The notes: generated by a model not told the origin, from the sequence alone. A DNA stretch of 64,000 nucleotides from Mycolicibacterium sp. MU0050 (GCF_963378085.1 NZ_OY726395.1:4774001-4838000), one strand, 5' to 3'; positions 51,609 to 61,487 are shown, numbered from the stretch's first letter. Numbers and translations are program-made.

Positions 51609-51672
51609 GTATGTTTGAGACGCGTTTGGCAATCCCCCGAAACGCGACCGTCGATCCCAGCAAGGAGCAGCC

Positions 51673-52809
51673 GTGGACTTCGAGCTCACCGATGAACAAA
51701 AGGGCCTCGTCGACGCCACTCGGTCGCTGCTGACCGCCAAGTCCTCGCTCGCCGGGGCCCGCGACCTCATCGACGGCCCCGATGGTTTCGACACCGCGCT
51801 GTGGCGGCACGGGGTGGAACTCGGGTGGCCGGCGTTGACCGTCGCGGAGGAGGACGGCGGCCTGGGCCAGCAGATCATCGATCTGGCGTTGGTCACCGTG
51901 GAACTGGGGCGCAGCCTGGCGAGCACCCCGTTGGTGCCGACCGCACTGGTCGCCGACGCGCTCGGCCACTCCGACAACGAGCAGAAAGCCAAGCTGCTGC
52001 AGGCGATCTGCGAGGGCAATCTGGTCGCATCGTGGGGGTTCGCCGAGTTCAGACAGCCCTGGGGTCCGGCCGGCATCACCGCGCGGGCCCAGTCCCACGA
52101 GGGCGGTTACCTGCTGGACGGGGCGAAGGTCTCCGTGCAGGACGCCGACAGTGCGCAGCTGCTGATCGTCGACGCGGTTCTCGATGACGCCCCGGCCCGC
52201 TTCCTGGTGTCCACCGACGCCGACGGGCTGCGCATCGTTCGGCAGAACACGCTCGACGTCACGCGCAGCTACTGCGACGTGACCCTGACGCAGGTCAAGG
52301 TGGATGCCGCGGCGCTGCTGGCAAGCGGGGACGAGGCTCGGCGGTCGTTGGCGCGGACCATGCAGCTCAGCACGGTGCTCGCCTGCGCCGAGCTGGTCGG
52401 CATCGGCAGCCGCCTGCTCGACATGACGGTCGGTTACGTCAAGGAGCGCGAACAGTTCGGCCGGCCGGTCGGAAGCTTCCAGGCCGTCAAACATAAGTGC
52501 GCCGACATGCGCATCTGGGTGCAGGCCAGCACCGCGGCGACCTACTACGCCGCCATGACTCTGGACAGCGAACACCACGACAGCGAACGGGCGGTCAGCA
52601 TCGCCAAGGCCTATGTGTCGGATGCCATCAACCGGGTGGCGGGGCAGGCCCTGCAGCTACACGGCGGGATCGGCTTCACCTGGGAACACGACCTGCATCT
52701 GTTCCTGCGGCGGGCACGGGTCAACTCGATGTTGTCGGGCGACGCCCGGCATCACCGGGAGCGGCTGTGCGCGTCGCTGGAGGCGGATTTGGCCGGGGCC
52801 GCGGGTTAG
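51673..52809 (+). CDS. Acyl-CoA dehydrogenase (FadE type), partner subunit
   Basis: 378 residues, GTG at 51673 behind CAAGGAGC. It has the shorter, more divergent sequence of the non-catalytic-type subunit: no clear SEPDAGSD motif (FAEFRQPWGPAGI instead) but a conserved KEREQFGRPVGSFQAVKHK and LQLHGGIGFTWEHDLHLF. It likely pairs with the divergent FadE. Its stop overlaps the convergent metallophosphoesterase by 4 bp. Confidence 0.9.
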   Translation: MDFELTDEQKGLVDATRSLLTAKSSLAGARDLIDGPDGFDTALWRHGVELGWPALTVAEEDGGLGQQIIDLALVTVELGRSLASTPLVPTALVADALGHSDNEQKAKLLQAICEGNLVASWGFAEFRQPWGPAGITARAQSHEGGYLLDGAKVSVQDADSAQLLIVDAVLDDAPARFLVSTDADGLRIVRQNTLDVTRSYCDVTLTQVKVDAAALLASGDEARRSLARTMQLSTVLACAELVGIGSRLLDMTVGYVKEREQFGRPVGSFQAVKHKCADMRIWVQASTAATYYAAMTLDSEHHDSERAVSIAKAYVSDAINRVAGQALQLHGGIGFTWEHDLHLFLRRARVNSMLSGDARHHRERLCASLEADLAGAAG

Positions 52810-54029
52810 CGGCCGCCGGTCAGCGTCAGCACCGAGATGTCCGGCGGCGCCCCGATCCGCACTGGCGGACCCCAGAAACCGGCGCCGCGCGACACGTAGA
52901 GCTGGGTGTCCTCGAAGCTGGACAGTCCGGCCAGCGATGGTTGCACCGCCTGCACCGCGTAGTGGAACGGCCACATCTGCCCGCCGTGGGTGTGGCCGGA
53001 CAGCTGCAGATCCACACCGCGCGCCGCGGCCTCGTCGACCAGAACCGGTTGGTGGGCAAGCAGAATCGTCGGGCCGGACGGGTCCACACCCGCCAGTGCA
53101 CGGTCGAAGTCGGGCCCGTCGGACTTCGTCTCCCCCGCGATGTCGTTGACGCCGGCCAGGTCGAAGGTGGCACCCCCGCGCCGGATCACGGTGTGCTCGT
53201 TGCGCAGCGGTTGCAGTCCCAGTCGTTCCAGTTCGCGCAGCCATTCCGTGGTGTCCTCGACGAAGTACTCGTGATTGCCGGTGACGAAGAAGGCACCTTC
53301 GCGAGCAACCAAGTCTTGCAACGGTTCTGCGGCCGCCCCCAGCTCGTCGACCGTCCCGTCCACGATGTCGCCCACCACGGCGATCAGGTCCGGCTCGGAC
53401 TCGTTGATCATCCGGACAATCCGTTCGCTGTGCCGGCGCCCTGCCATCGGGCCGAGGTGGATATCGGAGACCACGGCGATCCGGAAACCGTCGAACGCCG
53501 GGTCCAGCCGGCCCAACCGGACCGGCACGCGCAGCAGATCCGGCGGACCCAGGGCGTTCGACGCCCCCACCCCGACCAGGCCCACCGAGGCCACGCCCGC
53601 GGCCACCGCGCTGCTTCGGGCCAAGAACATCCGGCGGTTCATCCCCGCCTGGTCGGTCGGGACCTGGTCGGTGACCGGCTGCGCGCTCTCCGTCTCCGCA
53701 GCGGCCCTGCCGACCGTCTCGCCGCGGCGCGGATCCCGCTTCACCCAAGTGCGCAACGCCAGCCGCACCGGCTCCAGTGCCAGCAGCGTGAGAAAGAGGT
53801 AGGCCAGCAGGCCGAACCAGAAGTACCCCGGCCACACGAACCACCCGGTGTGCGCAAGCCCGACCGCGCGCGGCACGAGCAGGGCCTCGACCAACAGGCC
53901 GGCCAGCAGCACGAGCGCCGCCGTGAGGAGTCGACGCGTGCGCCCAGGCGACGTGGTGTCCTTGACCAGTCGCTTCCATAGATAGAGGTGCATCAGCCCG
54001 AGAATCGTGCAGAGAACGACGATGAACAT
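52806..54029 (-). CDS. Membrane-anchored metallophosphoesterase
   Basis: 407 residues. Four N-terminal membrane helices (residues about 1-115), then a second Arg-Arg motif with hydrophobic stretch (NRRMFLARSSAVAAGVASVG) and a calcineurin-like phosphoesterase domain: VVSDIHLGP, VVGDIVDG, VTGNHEYF and SGHTHGGQ supply the dimetal ligands. Related proteins hydrolyse phosphodiesters or UDP-sugars outside the membrane. Substrate unknown. Confidence 0.92.
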   Translation of the reverse strand: MFIVVLCTILGLMHLYLWKRLVKDTTSPGRTRRLLTAALVLLAGLLVEALLVPRAVGLAHTGWFVWPGYFWFGLLAYLFLTLLALEPVRLALRTWVKRDPRRGETVGRAAAETESAQPVTDQVPTDQAGMNRRMFLARSSAVAAGVASVGLVGVGASNALGPPDLLRVPVRLGRLDPAFDGFRIAVVSDIHLGPMAGRRHSERIVRMINESEPDLIAVVGDIVDGTVDELGAAAEPLQDLVAREGAFFVTGNHEYFVEDTTEWLRELERLGLQPLRNEHTVIRRGGATFDLAGVNDIAGETKSDGPDFDRALAGVDPSGPTILLAHQPVLVDEAAARGVDLQLSGHTHGGQMWPFHYAVQAVQPSLAGLSSFEDTQLYVSRGAGFWGPPVRIGAPPDISVLTLTGGR

Positions 54030-54394
54030 GGACTCCCTTTTGCCGCCCGGACCAATCGGAGCCTAGTTGTCGGACCGGCGCCGGGCCCACGACGGGCTGA
54101 GGGCGCCCCGACCTCCGGGTTCACGCCCGCGCTCAGGATTCCTCTGAGGTCGCCCCTCCGGACGGCCCACCTCAGAGCGACAACCACGGGAGTTCGCCAC
54201 GGGCCGGCCCTCGTTGTCGCTCGGAGGTGGGATTTTCGAACACCGGAACCTCCGGGGCGCCGCACCAGGAACGCCCGGCGGCATGCATCAAGACAGCATC
54301 GGACCGAAGAGCCCGTTGCACCTGCTCCGACAGGGGCTCACCATGGAGGTGACGCCGGCGTTCGGACACCGGCGAACGATGGGGGGACAGTCCG
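54030..54394. other. Divergent intergenic region
   Basis: 365 bp between a minus-strand phosphoesterase and a plus-strand methyltransferase. No supportable gene. It contains the 19-bp inverted repeat at 54166-54231 and a smaller CTCAG/CTGAG dyad near 54133-54149. Confidence 0.5.
54166..54231. repeat. Large inverted repeat in the methyltransferase upstream region
   Basis: CCCACCTCAGAGCGACAAC (54166-54184) and GTTGTCGCTCGGAGGTGGG (54213-54231) pair at 18 of 19 positions with a 28-nt loop. It sits about 165 bp upstream of the methyltransferase ATG, too far from any stop to be an obvious terminator; it may be a leader RNA, operator or dispersed repeat. Confidence 0.7.
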
Positions 54395-55474
54395 ATGACC
54401 ACACAGAACGCCGCACCCGCGGTGGATCCCGACAAATTGATGGCCTTCGTCTTTCGCGCGGTGGAAGAGACCGGCGCCGCGCTGAACTGTGCGCTGGTCG
54501 TGATGGGTGACCGGCTCGGCTACTACCGCAGCCTGGCCGAGCACGGGGCCAGCACACCCGCCGAATTGGCGCAGCGCACCGGCACCGAGGAGCACTACGC
54601 CCGGGAATGGCTCAACGCCCAGGCGGCCGGGTCGTTCGTCACGTACCAACCCGACACCGGCCGCTACCACCTGCCGCCCGAACAGGCCGTCGCGCTGACG
54701 GACGAGACCAGCCCGGCCTTCGTCGGCGGGCTGTTCCAGATCGCGCACGGAACAGCCACCGACGCGGCGGACGTCATCGCCGCGGCCCGCGCCGGCAACG
54801 GGGTCGCGTGGGGCGACCACAACAGCGACGTCCACGTGGGATGCGAACGCTTCTTTCGCCCCACCTACAACGCCCACCTGGTGAGCGACTGGTTACCGGC
54901 GCTGGACGGCGTGGTGGGCAAGCTCGGCTCCGGAGCCGCGGTCGTCGATATCGGTTGCGGGCACGGATCCTCGACAATCCTGATGGCACAGGTGTTTCCG
55001 GCGTCGTCGTTCCTGGGGGTGGACTATCACCGGGAGTCGATCGCGACGGCACAGCAGCGCGCCGCCGACGCCGCGCCCGGCGCGCAGATCAGCTTCCAAG
55101 CCGCCGATGTCGCCGCGGTGACCGGCGGACCGTACGACTTGGTGACCATGTTCGACTGCCTGCACGACATGGGCGACCCCGTCGGGGCGGCCCGCCGCAT
55201 CCGCGAGATCATCGCCGACGACGGGACCTGGATGATCGTCGAACCCGCCGCCGGTGATCACGTGGAGGACAACCTCAATCCGATCGGGCGTGCCTACTAC
55301 GGCTTCTCCACCCTGCTGTGCACCCCGTCGTCGTTGGCGCAACCCGTCGGCTTGGCGTTAGGCACCCAGGCCGGCCCGGCCCGGATCCGGGACGTGGTGA
55401 CGCAGGCCGGGTTCACCCGGTTCCGGCTCGCCGCCAACACCCCGTTCAACAACGTCTTCGAGGTCCGGCCCTAA
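54395..55474 (+). CDS. SAM-dependent methyltransferase with winged-helix N-terminus
   Basis: 359 residues. An N-terminal helical winged-helix region (YYRSLAEHGASTPAELAQRT, then EHYAREWLNAQAAGSFV) is followed by a class I Rossmann domain: motif I is AVVDIGCGHGSSTILMA, and post-I is FLGVDYHRESI. This layout is usual for small-molecule O- or N-methyltransferases in mycobacteria. ATG at 54395 behind GGGGGGAC. Substrate unknown. Confidence 0.88.
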   Translation: MTTQNAAPAVDPDKLMAFVFRAVEETGAALNCALVVMGDRLGYYRSLAEHGASTPAELAQRTGTEEHYAREWLNAQAAGSFVTYQPDTGRYHLPPEQAVALTDETSPAFVGGLFQIAHGTATDAADVIAAARAGNGVAWGDHNSDVHVGCERFFRPTYNAHLVSDWLPALDGVVGKLGSGAAVVDIGCGHGSSTILMAQVFPASSFLGVDYHRESIATAQQRAADAAPGAQISFQAADVAAVTGGPYDLVTMFDCLHDMGDPVGAARRIREIIADDGTWMIVEPAAGDHVEDNLNPIGRAYYGFSTLLCTPSSLAQPVGLALGTQAGPARIRDVVTQAGFTRFRLAANTPFNNVFEVRP

Positions 55475-55481
55475 CCCGGCA

Positions 55482-56516
55482 CTAACCCTGGCGCGATCCG
55501 ATCCGCACGGTCAGGTTCACCCGTTCGCCACCGCGCTCGACGACCATCGGCTGCTCGGCGCCGGGTTCCGTGCGGCGCAGGGCACCCAACAGGTCCTCCA
55601 CGCTCTGCACCGGGGTCCCGGCGAGATCCACGATCACGTCGCCGGGCCGGGCCCCCGCGACGGCGGCCGGACCACCTGGTTCGACGCCGCGAACCAGCGC
55701 CCCGGCTTTCGTCTGCACCCGAAGCCGCTCCCGGATGGCCGGGGTGAGCCGGCCGGTGCTGACCCCGAGGAACGGGTGCGACGCGCGGCCGTTGGTGAGC
55801 AATTGCTCGGTGACGTCGAGAACCGTCGCCGTCGGGATCGCGAAACCCAGCGACACCGCACCGGCTGCCGGCGGGATGTAGGCCTCGTTGATGCCCACCA
55901 CCCGACCGTCCGCATCGAGCAGCGCGCCCCCGGAGTTGCCCGGCGAGATCGATGCGTCGGTCTGGATGAGATCGACCAGCGACGAGCTCTCCACAGCGGA
56001 GCCCGGAATGTTGCGATTCAGGCCGGAGATGACGCCGGCGGTGACCGTGTTCTCGAAGCCCAGCGGGCTGCCGATCGCGATGGCCACATCGCCCGGGCGG
56101 GGCAGCTCGCTTCGATACTCGGGCACCGGCAGGTCGCGGCGCTCGGTCCGCACCACCGCGAGATCGGTCACCTCGTCGGTGGCCAGGACCTGTCCGGCTG
56201 AGCTGACGCCGTCGGCGTAGCCGATCATGACTTCGCGGGCCCGCCCGACCACATGCGCGTTGGTGACGATGACGTCGGGCCGCAGCACCACGCCGCTGCC
56301 CACACCACCCTCGAGTTGCACCGTCACCACGCTGGGGCTGACCCGTTCGACGATGTCGGCGAATCCCGTCGCCGACGGCGGATTGGCCGCCGGCGCGGGC
56401 GCCGGTGCCTCGGCGGTGGTCTGCTGCGTGACCTCCGGCTCGGTGACGGGGGCCGCGCAGCCGGACACTGCCAGCAGTGCCGCGACGGCGGCAACGACAA
56501 ACTGTGTGCGCTTCAC
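55482..56516 (-). CDS. HtrA-like (S1C) serine protease, lipoprotein
   Basis: 344 residues from GTG at 56516, so that VKRTQ begins a lipoprotein signal peptide with lipobox LLAVSGCA. The protease domain has catalytic His in VIVTNAHVVG, Asp in DEVTDLAVVRT and Ser in ISPGNSGGALLD, and a C-terminal PDZ domain (residues about 250-335). It is anchored outside the cell membrane and probably degrades misfolded exported proteins. ATG at 56558 is an alternative start. Confidence 0.88.
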   Translation of the reverse strand: MKRTQFVVAAVAALLAVSGCAAPVTEPEVTQQTTAEAPAPAPAANPPSATGFADIVERVSPSVVTVQLEGGVGSGVVLRPDVIVTNAHVVGRAREVMIGYADGVSSAGQVLATDEVTDLAVVRTERRDLPVPEYRSELPRPGDVAIAIGSPLGFENTVTAGVISGLNRNIPGSAVESSSLVDLIQTDASISPGNSGGALLDADGRVVGINEAYIPPAAGAVSLGFAIPTATVLDVTEQLLTNGRASHPFLGVSTGRLTPAIRERLRVQTKAGALVRGVEPGGPAAVAGARPGDVIVDLAGTPVQSVEDLLGALRRTEPGAEQPMVVERGGERVNLTVRIGSRQG

Positions 56517-56581
56517 CCGTCGCACGGTACCGGGGTGGACGTCCGGATCGCCGCGCATTCCCCCCGTTTACCGCAGTGCCG

Positions 56582-57301
56582 CTACTTCCAGGCGAACACC
56601 GGTTGCTCGAGGTCGGCGACCGGGTCGTGGCGCCCCTCCATGCACAGCCAGCGCAGCTGCAGCAGCACCGCGCCGGTGGGCGCGTGGATGAGGTCGTTGC
56701 CCAACGGCACCTGCACCACCGGGCGTGGGCTCTCGGGGATGTTGATGAAGCGCGGCGAGTCGTCCCGCTGCAGGTTGTGCAGCCCGACCCGGTAGGCGGC
56801 CACCACCTCGTCCGGCGAAGGCCGCAGATCCAGTCGGCCACCGCCCCAGACCACGACCGGAGTGATCACGTAGCCGGAGCGCGTCGGGTAATCGTCGAGC
56901 AGCCCCAGCACCGAGGAATCCTCGAGCCGGATGCCCACCTCCTCATCCAGTTCCCGCAGCGCCGCCTCGGTCACGGTCTCCCCCGGATCCACCCGGCCGC
57001 CGGGCAGCGCCCACTGCGCCGCGTGCGACGAGAGCCGCGAGGCCCGCCGGCACAGCAGGAAGGCGGCACCTCCGGAGACGTCGACCATGCGGCCGTCCAG
57101 GCCGAAGTCCGGCAGGGACCGCCCGGCGTTCCAGTCATCGACGGAAGCGGGATCCACCCGGTCCTCCCCGATCTCGGAGTCGACGATCACCACGGCGACT
57201 GCCGCGTGCCGCTTCGACGGATCCGTCAGGACGCGGCGTTCGTGCCGGGCCAAGTGCTGGTTGAACCGCTCGCGCAACGCGTCGTCGTAGCTGATGGTCA
57301 C
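56582..57301 (-). CDS. Nudix hydrolase
   Basis: 239 residues. The Nudix box is GGRVDPGETVTEAALREL followed by DEEVG, with all Glu ligands present. The surrounding helix pattern (SRLSSHAAQWALPGGR) matches bacterial CoA-pyrophosphatase-like members, which cleave CoA or related pyrophosphates. Sixty-five bp upstream of the protease gene and probably a separate unit. Precise substrate not certain. Confidence 0.9.
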   Translation of the reverse strand: MTISYDDALRERFNQHLARHERRVLTDPSKRHAAVAVVIVDSEIGEDRVDPASVDDWNAGRSLPDFGLDGRMVDVSGGAAFLLCRRASRLSSHAAQWALPGGRVDPGETVTEAALRELDEEVGIRLEDSSVLGLLDDYPTRSGYVITPVVVWGGGRLDLRPSPDEVVAAYRVGLHNLQRDDSPRFINIPESPRPVVQVPLGNDLIHAPTGAVLLQLRWLCMEGRHDPVADLEQPVFAWK

Positions 57302-57447
57302 GGTTCGACCTTAGGACGAGCCGTCTCGACACGATCACGGGTGCGTACCGGTCCCGCATCACGGGCTCCTGGCGCCACATTGATCACTAGCGTCACAGCG
57401 GTCCGATCAGACGTTCTCGCCGCGTCCCGTCCCCGAGAGGTTGTGAC

Positions 57448-58884
57448 ATGCCGACGCGTCACCGCACCGTCCTACCGACGTCGATCGCGACCACGGCCGT
57501 CATCGGCCTCTGCGTGGCCATCGGCGTCGCACCGATGGCCGGTGCCGAACCCTGCACCGGCGCGGCCGCGGCGGCCCAGCCCCTCCCTGAGCAGGCCTTC
57601 CAACTCCCCAGCCCGTCCGCGCTGGCCCCGTTCCAGCGTCCGATCGGCCACAAGCCGCCGGGCGCCAACGAGCAGGCGCCGCTGCCCAAGCTGGGTCAGT
57701 TGCCGCTGGCGATCCTCAAGGCGCTGGTCCCCGGTTCCGGCCGGGTGGACCAGCAGGCGGCGGTGCGTCCATCGCCGAATCCCGATGCCGCCCAACAAGT
57801 CCAGCCGGTCGCCCCGCAACCCGCGCCCCAGGCCGCGCCCGCACCGGCCGCGCAACCGGTTCCCTCGGCGCCGGTCGGAACATCGATCGTCGGGTGGGTC
57901 ACCGGACCGGACAGCCCCAACGACACCATCAAACGATTCGCGATCACCGGTACCGACCTGGGCATCATGTGGGACAACGGGGATCCCCGAAATCGCCAGG
58001 TGCTCATGGCCTTCGGCGACACCAACGGCTATTGCGGCATCCCCGGCAAGCAGTGGCGTTACAACGTGCTGTTCCGCAGCCAGGACGGCTCGCTGGCCAA
58101 CACGGTCGCGGTGCCCAACGGGGTCGTCGGCAACCGGTACTCCGGCTCCCCGGTGTGGCGGCCCGGTATCTCCAAGCAGATCATCAACACCATCGGGCGC
58201 ACCAAGGATGAGACCGGGGTGATTCCCACCGCCGGGATCGCCGTCGGTGGAAAGCAATTCGTCAACTTCATGTCGATCCGGAACTGGGACAGTCCGGGGT
58301 CGTGGTCGACGAACTACTCCGCGATCGCCGTATCGCAGGACAACGGCGAGAACTGGGGCGTCTACCCCGGCACCATCCGCACCCCGTCGGCGGGCAACCA
58401 GAACTTCCAGATGGGGGCGTTCCTCAAGCCCGGCCCTGGCGACCCCTACCTGTACAGCTTCGGGACGCCGAACGGCCGCGGCGGCGCGGCCTACGTGGCG
58501 CGGGTGGCGCCGAACCTGATCCCAGACCTGAGCAAGTACGAATACTGGAACGCCGAGCGCGGCGCCTGGGTCCCGAGCAACCCGGCCGCGGCCACGCCGG
58601 TCATCCCCGGTCCGGTCGGTGAGATGTCGGCGCAGTACAACACCTATCTCAAGCAGTACGTGGTGCTGTACTGCAACGGAGCCAGCAACGACGTCGTGAT
58701 GCGGACCGCCCCCGCGCCGCAGGGCCCGTGGAGCCCCGAGCAGCGGCTGGCGTCCTCGGCGGAGATCCCCGGCGGCATCTACGCGCCCTACCTGCACCCG
58801 TGGTCGACGGGCAAGGAGCTGTACTACAACCTGTCGCTGTGGTCGGCGTACAACGTGATGCTGATGCGGACCGTCCTCCCCTAG
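57448..58884 (+). CDS. Secreted DUF4185 protein, endo-D-arabinanase type (GH183)
   Basis: 478 residues, with a Sec signal peptide (ending GVAPMAGA) and a Pro/Gln/Ala-rich linker to about residue 145, then a five-bladed-propeller-like domain with LMAFGDTNGYCG, SAIAVSQDNGENWGVYPGT and QYNTYLKQYVVLYCN. DUF4185 proteins have been shown to be GH183 endo-D-arabinanases that cut the arabinan of mycobacterial arabinogalactan. This one is probably exported to remodel the cell wall. Substrate inferred from family. Confidence 0.85.
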   Translation: MPTRHRTVLPTSIATTAVIGLCVAIGVAPMAGAEPCTGAAAAAQPLPEQAFQLPSPSALAPFQRPIGHKPPGANEQAPLPKLGQLPLAILKALVPGSGRVDQQAAVRPSPNPDAAQQVQPVAPQPAPQAAPAPAAQPVPSAPVGTSIVGWVTGPDSPNDTIKRFAITGTDLGIMWDNGDPRNRQVLMAFGDTNGYCGIPGKQWRYNVLFRSQDGSLANTVAVPNGVVGNRYSGSPVWRPGISKQIINTIGRTKDETGVIPTAGIAVGGKQFVNFMSIRNWDSPGSWSTNYSAIAVSQDNGENWGVYPGTIRTPSAGNQNFQMGAFLKPGPGDPYLYSFGTPNGRGGAAYVARVAPNLIPDLSKYEYWNAERGAWVPSNPAAATPVIPGPVGEMSAQYNTYLKQYVVLYCNGASNDVVMRTAPAPQGPWSPEQRLASSAEIPGGIYAPYLHPWSTGKELYYNLSLWSAYNVMLMRTVLP

Positions 58885-58916
58885 CGAAAGCGCGATCAGG
58901 CAGGCTGGTCAGCACG

Positions 58917-61487
58917 ATGACCCTGCCCGACACCGTGCCGCTGCTCGAGGACCCCACCGATCTGTCGGGCCTGCGTGCGCGCGGCGCCGATCCCGACGAG
59001 CTGTTCACCGCGTTCGCCGCGTGGGCCGAGGCCAACGGGACCACCTTGTACCCGGCGCAGGAGGAGGCGCTGATCGAGCTGGTCAGCGGCGCGAACGTGG
59101 TGTTGGCGACGCCCACCGGTTCCGGCAAGTCGTTGGTGGCCACCGGCGCGCTGTACGCGGCGCTGGCCCGGTCGTCGCCCGGGGGTGGTCGCAGCTTCTA
59201 CACCGCCCCGATCAAGGCGTTGGTCAGCGAGAAGTTCTTCGCGCTGTGCGAGGTCTTCGGGGCGGCCAACGTCGGGATGCTCACCGGCGACGCCGCGGTG
59301 AACTCCGATGCCCCGATCATCACCTGCACCGCCGAGGTGCTGGCCAACATCGCGCTGCGGGAAGGCGCCGACGCCGACATCGGCCTGGTGGTGATGGACG
59401 AATTCCACTTCTACGGTGACCCCGACCGCGGCTGGGCCTGGCAGGTACCGCTGCTGGAACTGCCACGGGCCCAGTTCCTGCTGATGTCGGCAACCCTCGG
59501 CGACGTCACGTTCCTGCGCGAGGACCTGACCCGGCGCACCGGTCGCCCGACGGCGCTGGTCGCCGGCGCCGAGCGTCCCGTCCCGCTGTTCTTCAGCTAC
59601 GCGACCACGCCGATGCACGAGACCATCGGCGACCTGCTGGACACCAAACAGGCCCCCGTCTACGTCGTGCACTTCACCCAGGCCTCGGCGCTGGAACGGG
59701 CGCAGGCGCTGATGAGCGTGAACGTGAGCACCAAGGAGGAGAAGAAGGCGATCGCCGAGCAGATCGGCAATTTCCGGTTCGCGACCAGCTTCGGTAGCAC
59801 GCTGTCGCGGCTGGTGCGGCACGGCATCGGGGTGCACCACGCCGGCATGCTGCCCAAATACCGGCGGCTGGTGGAGCAACTGGCGCAGGCCGGTCTGCTC
59901 AAGGTCATCTGCGGCACCGACACGTTGGGGGTCGGCATCAACGTGCCGATCCGCACGGTGGTGTTCTCAGCGCTGTCGAAGTACGACGGGGTCCGGACCC
60001 GGTTGCTCAGCGCCCGGGAGTTCCACCAGATCGCCGGGCGCGCCGGGCGCGCCGGTTACGACACCGCCGGCACCGTGGTGGTGCAGGCCCCCGATCACGA
60101 GGTGGAGAACCTCAAGCAGTTCGCGAAGGTCGCCGATGACCCGAAGAAGCGCCGTAAACTGGTGCGCCGCAAGGTTCCCGAGGGCATGGTGCCGTGGAGC
60201 GAGACCACCATGACCCGGCTGATCGACGCCGCGCCGGAGCCGCTGACCAGCAACATGCGGATGTCGACGGCGATGATCCTCGACGTGGTCGACCGGCCCG
60301 GCGACCCCTTCGTCGCGATGCGGCGTCTGCTCACCGACAACCACGAACCACGCAAGCGTCAACTGCGGCTCATCCGGGAGGCCGTGGGCATCGCACGGTC
60401 GCTGCTGCAGGCCGGCGTCATGGAGCGGCTCGACGAGCCCGACGACGACGGACGCCGCTACCGGCTGACCGTCGACCTACCGGACGACTTCGCCCTCAAC
60501 CAACCGCTGTCCACCTTCGCCCTGGCCGCCGTCGAGGTGCTCGACCCTGATTCGGAAACCTATGCGCTGGACGTGGTTTCGGTGATCGAGGCCACGCTGG
60601 AGGATCCGCGTCAGGTGCTGGCCGCACAGCTGAACAAGGCCCGCGGCGAGGCGGTGGCCGAAATGAAGGCCGAGGGCATCGAATACGAGGAGCGCCTCGA
60701 ACTGCTCGACGAGGTGACCTATCCCAAACCGCTCGAGGAGCTGCTGCAGCACACCTATGAGCTGTACCTGCAGAGCAACCCGTGGGCGGCCGACGGGAAA
60801 CTCTCGCCCAAGTCCGTCGTCCGGGAGATGTGGGAGCGGGCCTTCACCTTCCGCGAGTACGTCAGCGTCTATGGGCTGACTCGCTCGGAGGGCGCGGTGC
60901 TGCGCTACCTGTCCGACGCTTTCAAGGCGCTGCGCTCCGGCGTGCCGGCGGCGGCGCGCACCGAGGAGCTCACCGACATCGTCGAGTGGCTCGGTGAACT
61001 TGTGCGCCAGGTGGATTCGAGTCTGCTCGACGAATGGGAGCAGCTCACCAACCCCGACCAACCCCACGACGTTCCGGTGGCCATGCCGGCACGTCCACGG
61101 CCGCTGACCGGCAACGAGCGCGCCTTCACCGCGATGGTGCGCAACGCGTTGTTCCGCCGGGTGGAGTTGTTTGCCCGCGAGCGCTGGGCCGAACTCGGCG
61201 CGCTCGACGCCGGTTCGGGTTGGACGGCCGAGCGCTGGGCCGAGGTCGGCGACGCGTACTACGCCGAACACGACGACGTGGGCACCGGCGCCGACGCCAG
61301 GGGCCCGGCGCTGCTGATCTTCGACCGGCGCCCCGACGTATGGCGGGTGCGGCAGATCCTCGACGACCCCGCCGGTGACCACGACTGGGGGTTCGACGTG
61401 GAGGTGGACCTCGCCGCCTCCGACGAGGAGGGTTCCGCGGTCATCCGGATGGTCGACGCGGGGTCACTTTCTACGCCAGGCCTTTGA
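58917..61487 (+). CDS. Ski2-like DEAD/DEAH helicase with DUF3516
   Basis: 856 residues. Motif I is ATPTGSGKS, motif II is VVMDEFHFY (DE-F-H, DEVH variant), motif III is MSATL, and motifs V/VI are GTDTLGVGINVP and QIAGRAGRAG. The C-terminal half (from about residue 430) matches the DUF3516 region found in actinobacterial Ski2-like helicases. Probable RNA or DNA unwinding in RNA turnover or repair. ATG at 58917. Its 3' end overlaps the convergent reductase by 17 bp. Confidence 0.92.
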   Translation: MTLPDTVPLLEDPTDLSGLRARGADPDELFTAFAAWAEANGTTLYPAQEEALIELVSGANVVLATPTGSGKSLVATGALYAALARSSPGGGRSFYTAPIKALVSEKFFALCEVFGAANVGMLTGDAAVNSDAPIITCTAEVLANIALREGADADIGLVVMDEFHFYGDPDRGWAWQVPLLELPRAQFLLMSATLGDVTFLREDLTRRTGRPTALVAGAERPVPLFFSYATTPMHETIGDLLDTKQAPVYVVHFTQASALERAQALMSVNVSTKEEKKAIAEQIGNFRFATSFGSTLSRLVRHGIGVHHAGMLPKYRRLVEQLAQAGLLKVICGTDTLGVGINVPIRTVVFSALSKYDGVRTRLLSAREFHQIAGRAGRAGYDTAGTVVVQAPDHEVENLKQFAKVADDPKKRRKLVRRKVPEGMVPWSETTMTRLIDAAPEPLTSNMRMSTAMILDVVDRPGDPFVAMRRLLTDNHEPRKRQLRLIREAVGIARSLLQAGVMERLDEPDDDGRRYRLTVDLPDDFALNQPLSTFALAAVEVLDPDSETYALDVVSVIEATLEDPRQVLAAQLNKARGEAVAEMKAEGIEYEERLELLDEVTYPKPLEELLQHTYELYLQSNPWAADGKLSPKSVVREMWERAFTFREYVSVYGLTRSEGAVLRYLSDAFKALRSGVPAAARTEELTDIVEWLGELVRQVDSSLLDEWEQLTNPDQPHDVPVAMPARPRPLTGNERAFTAMVRNALFRRVELFARERWAELGALDAGSGWTAERWAEVGDAYYAEHDDVGTGADARGPALLIFDRRPDVWRVRQILDDPAGDHDWGFDVEVDLAASDEEGSAVIRMVDAGSLSTPGL

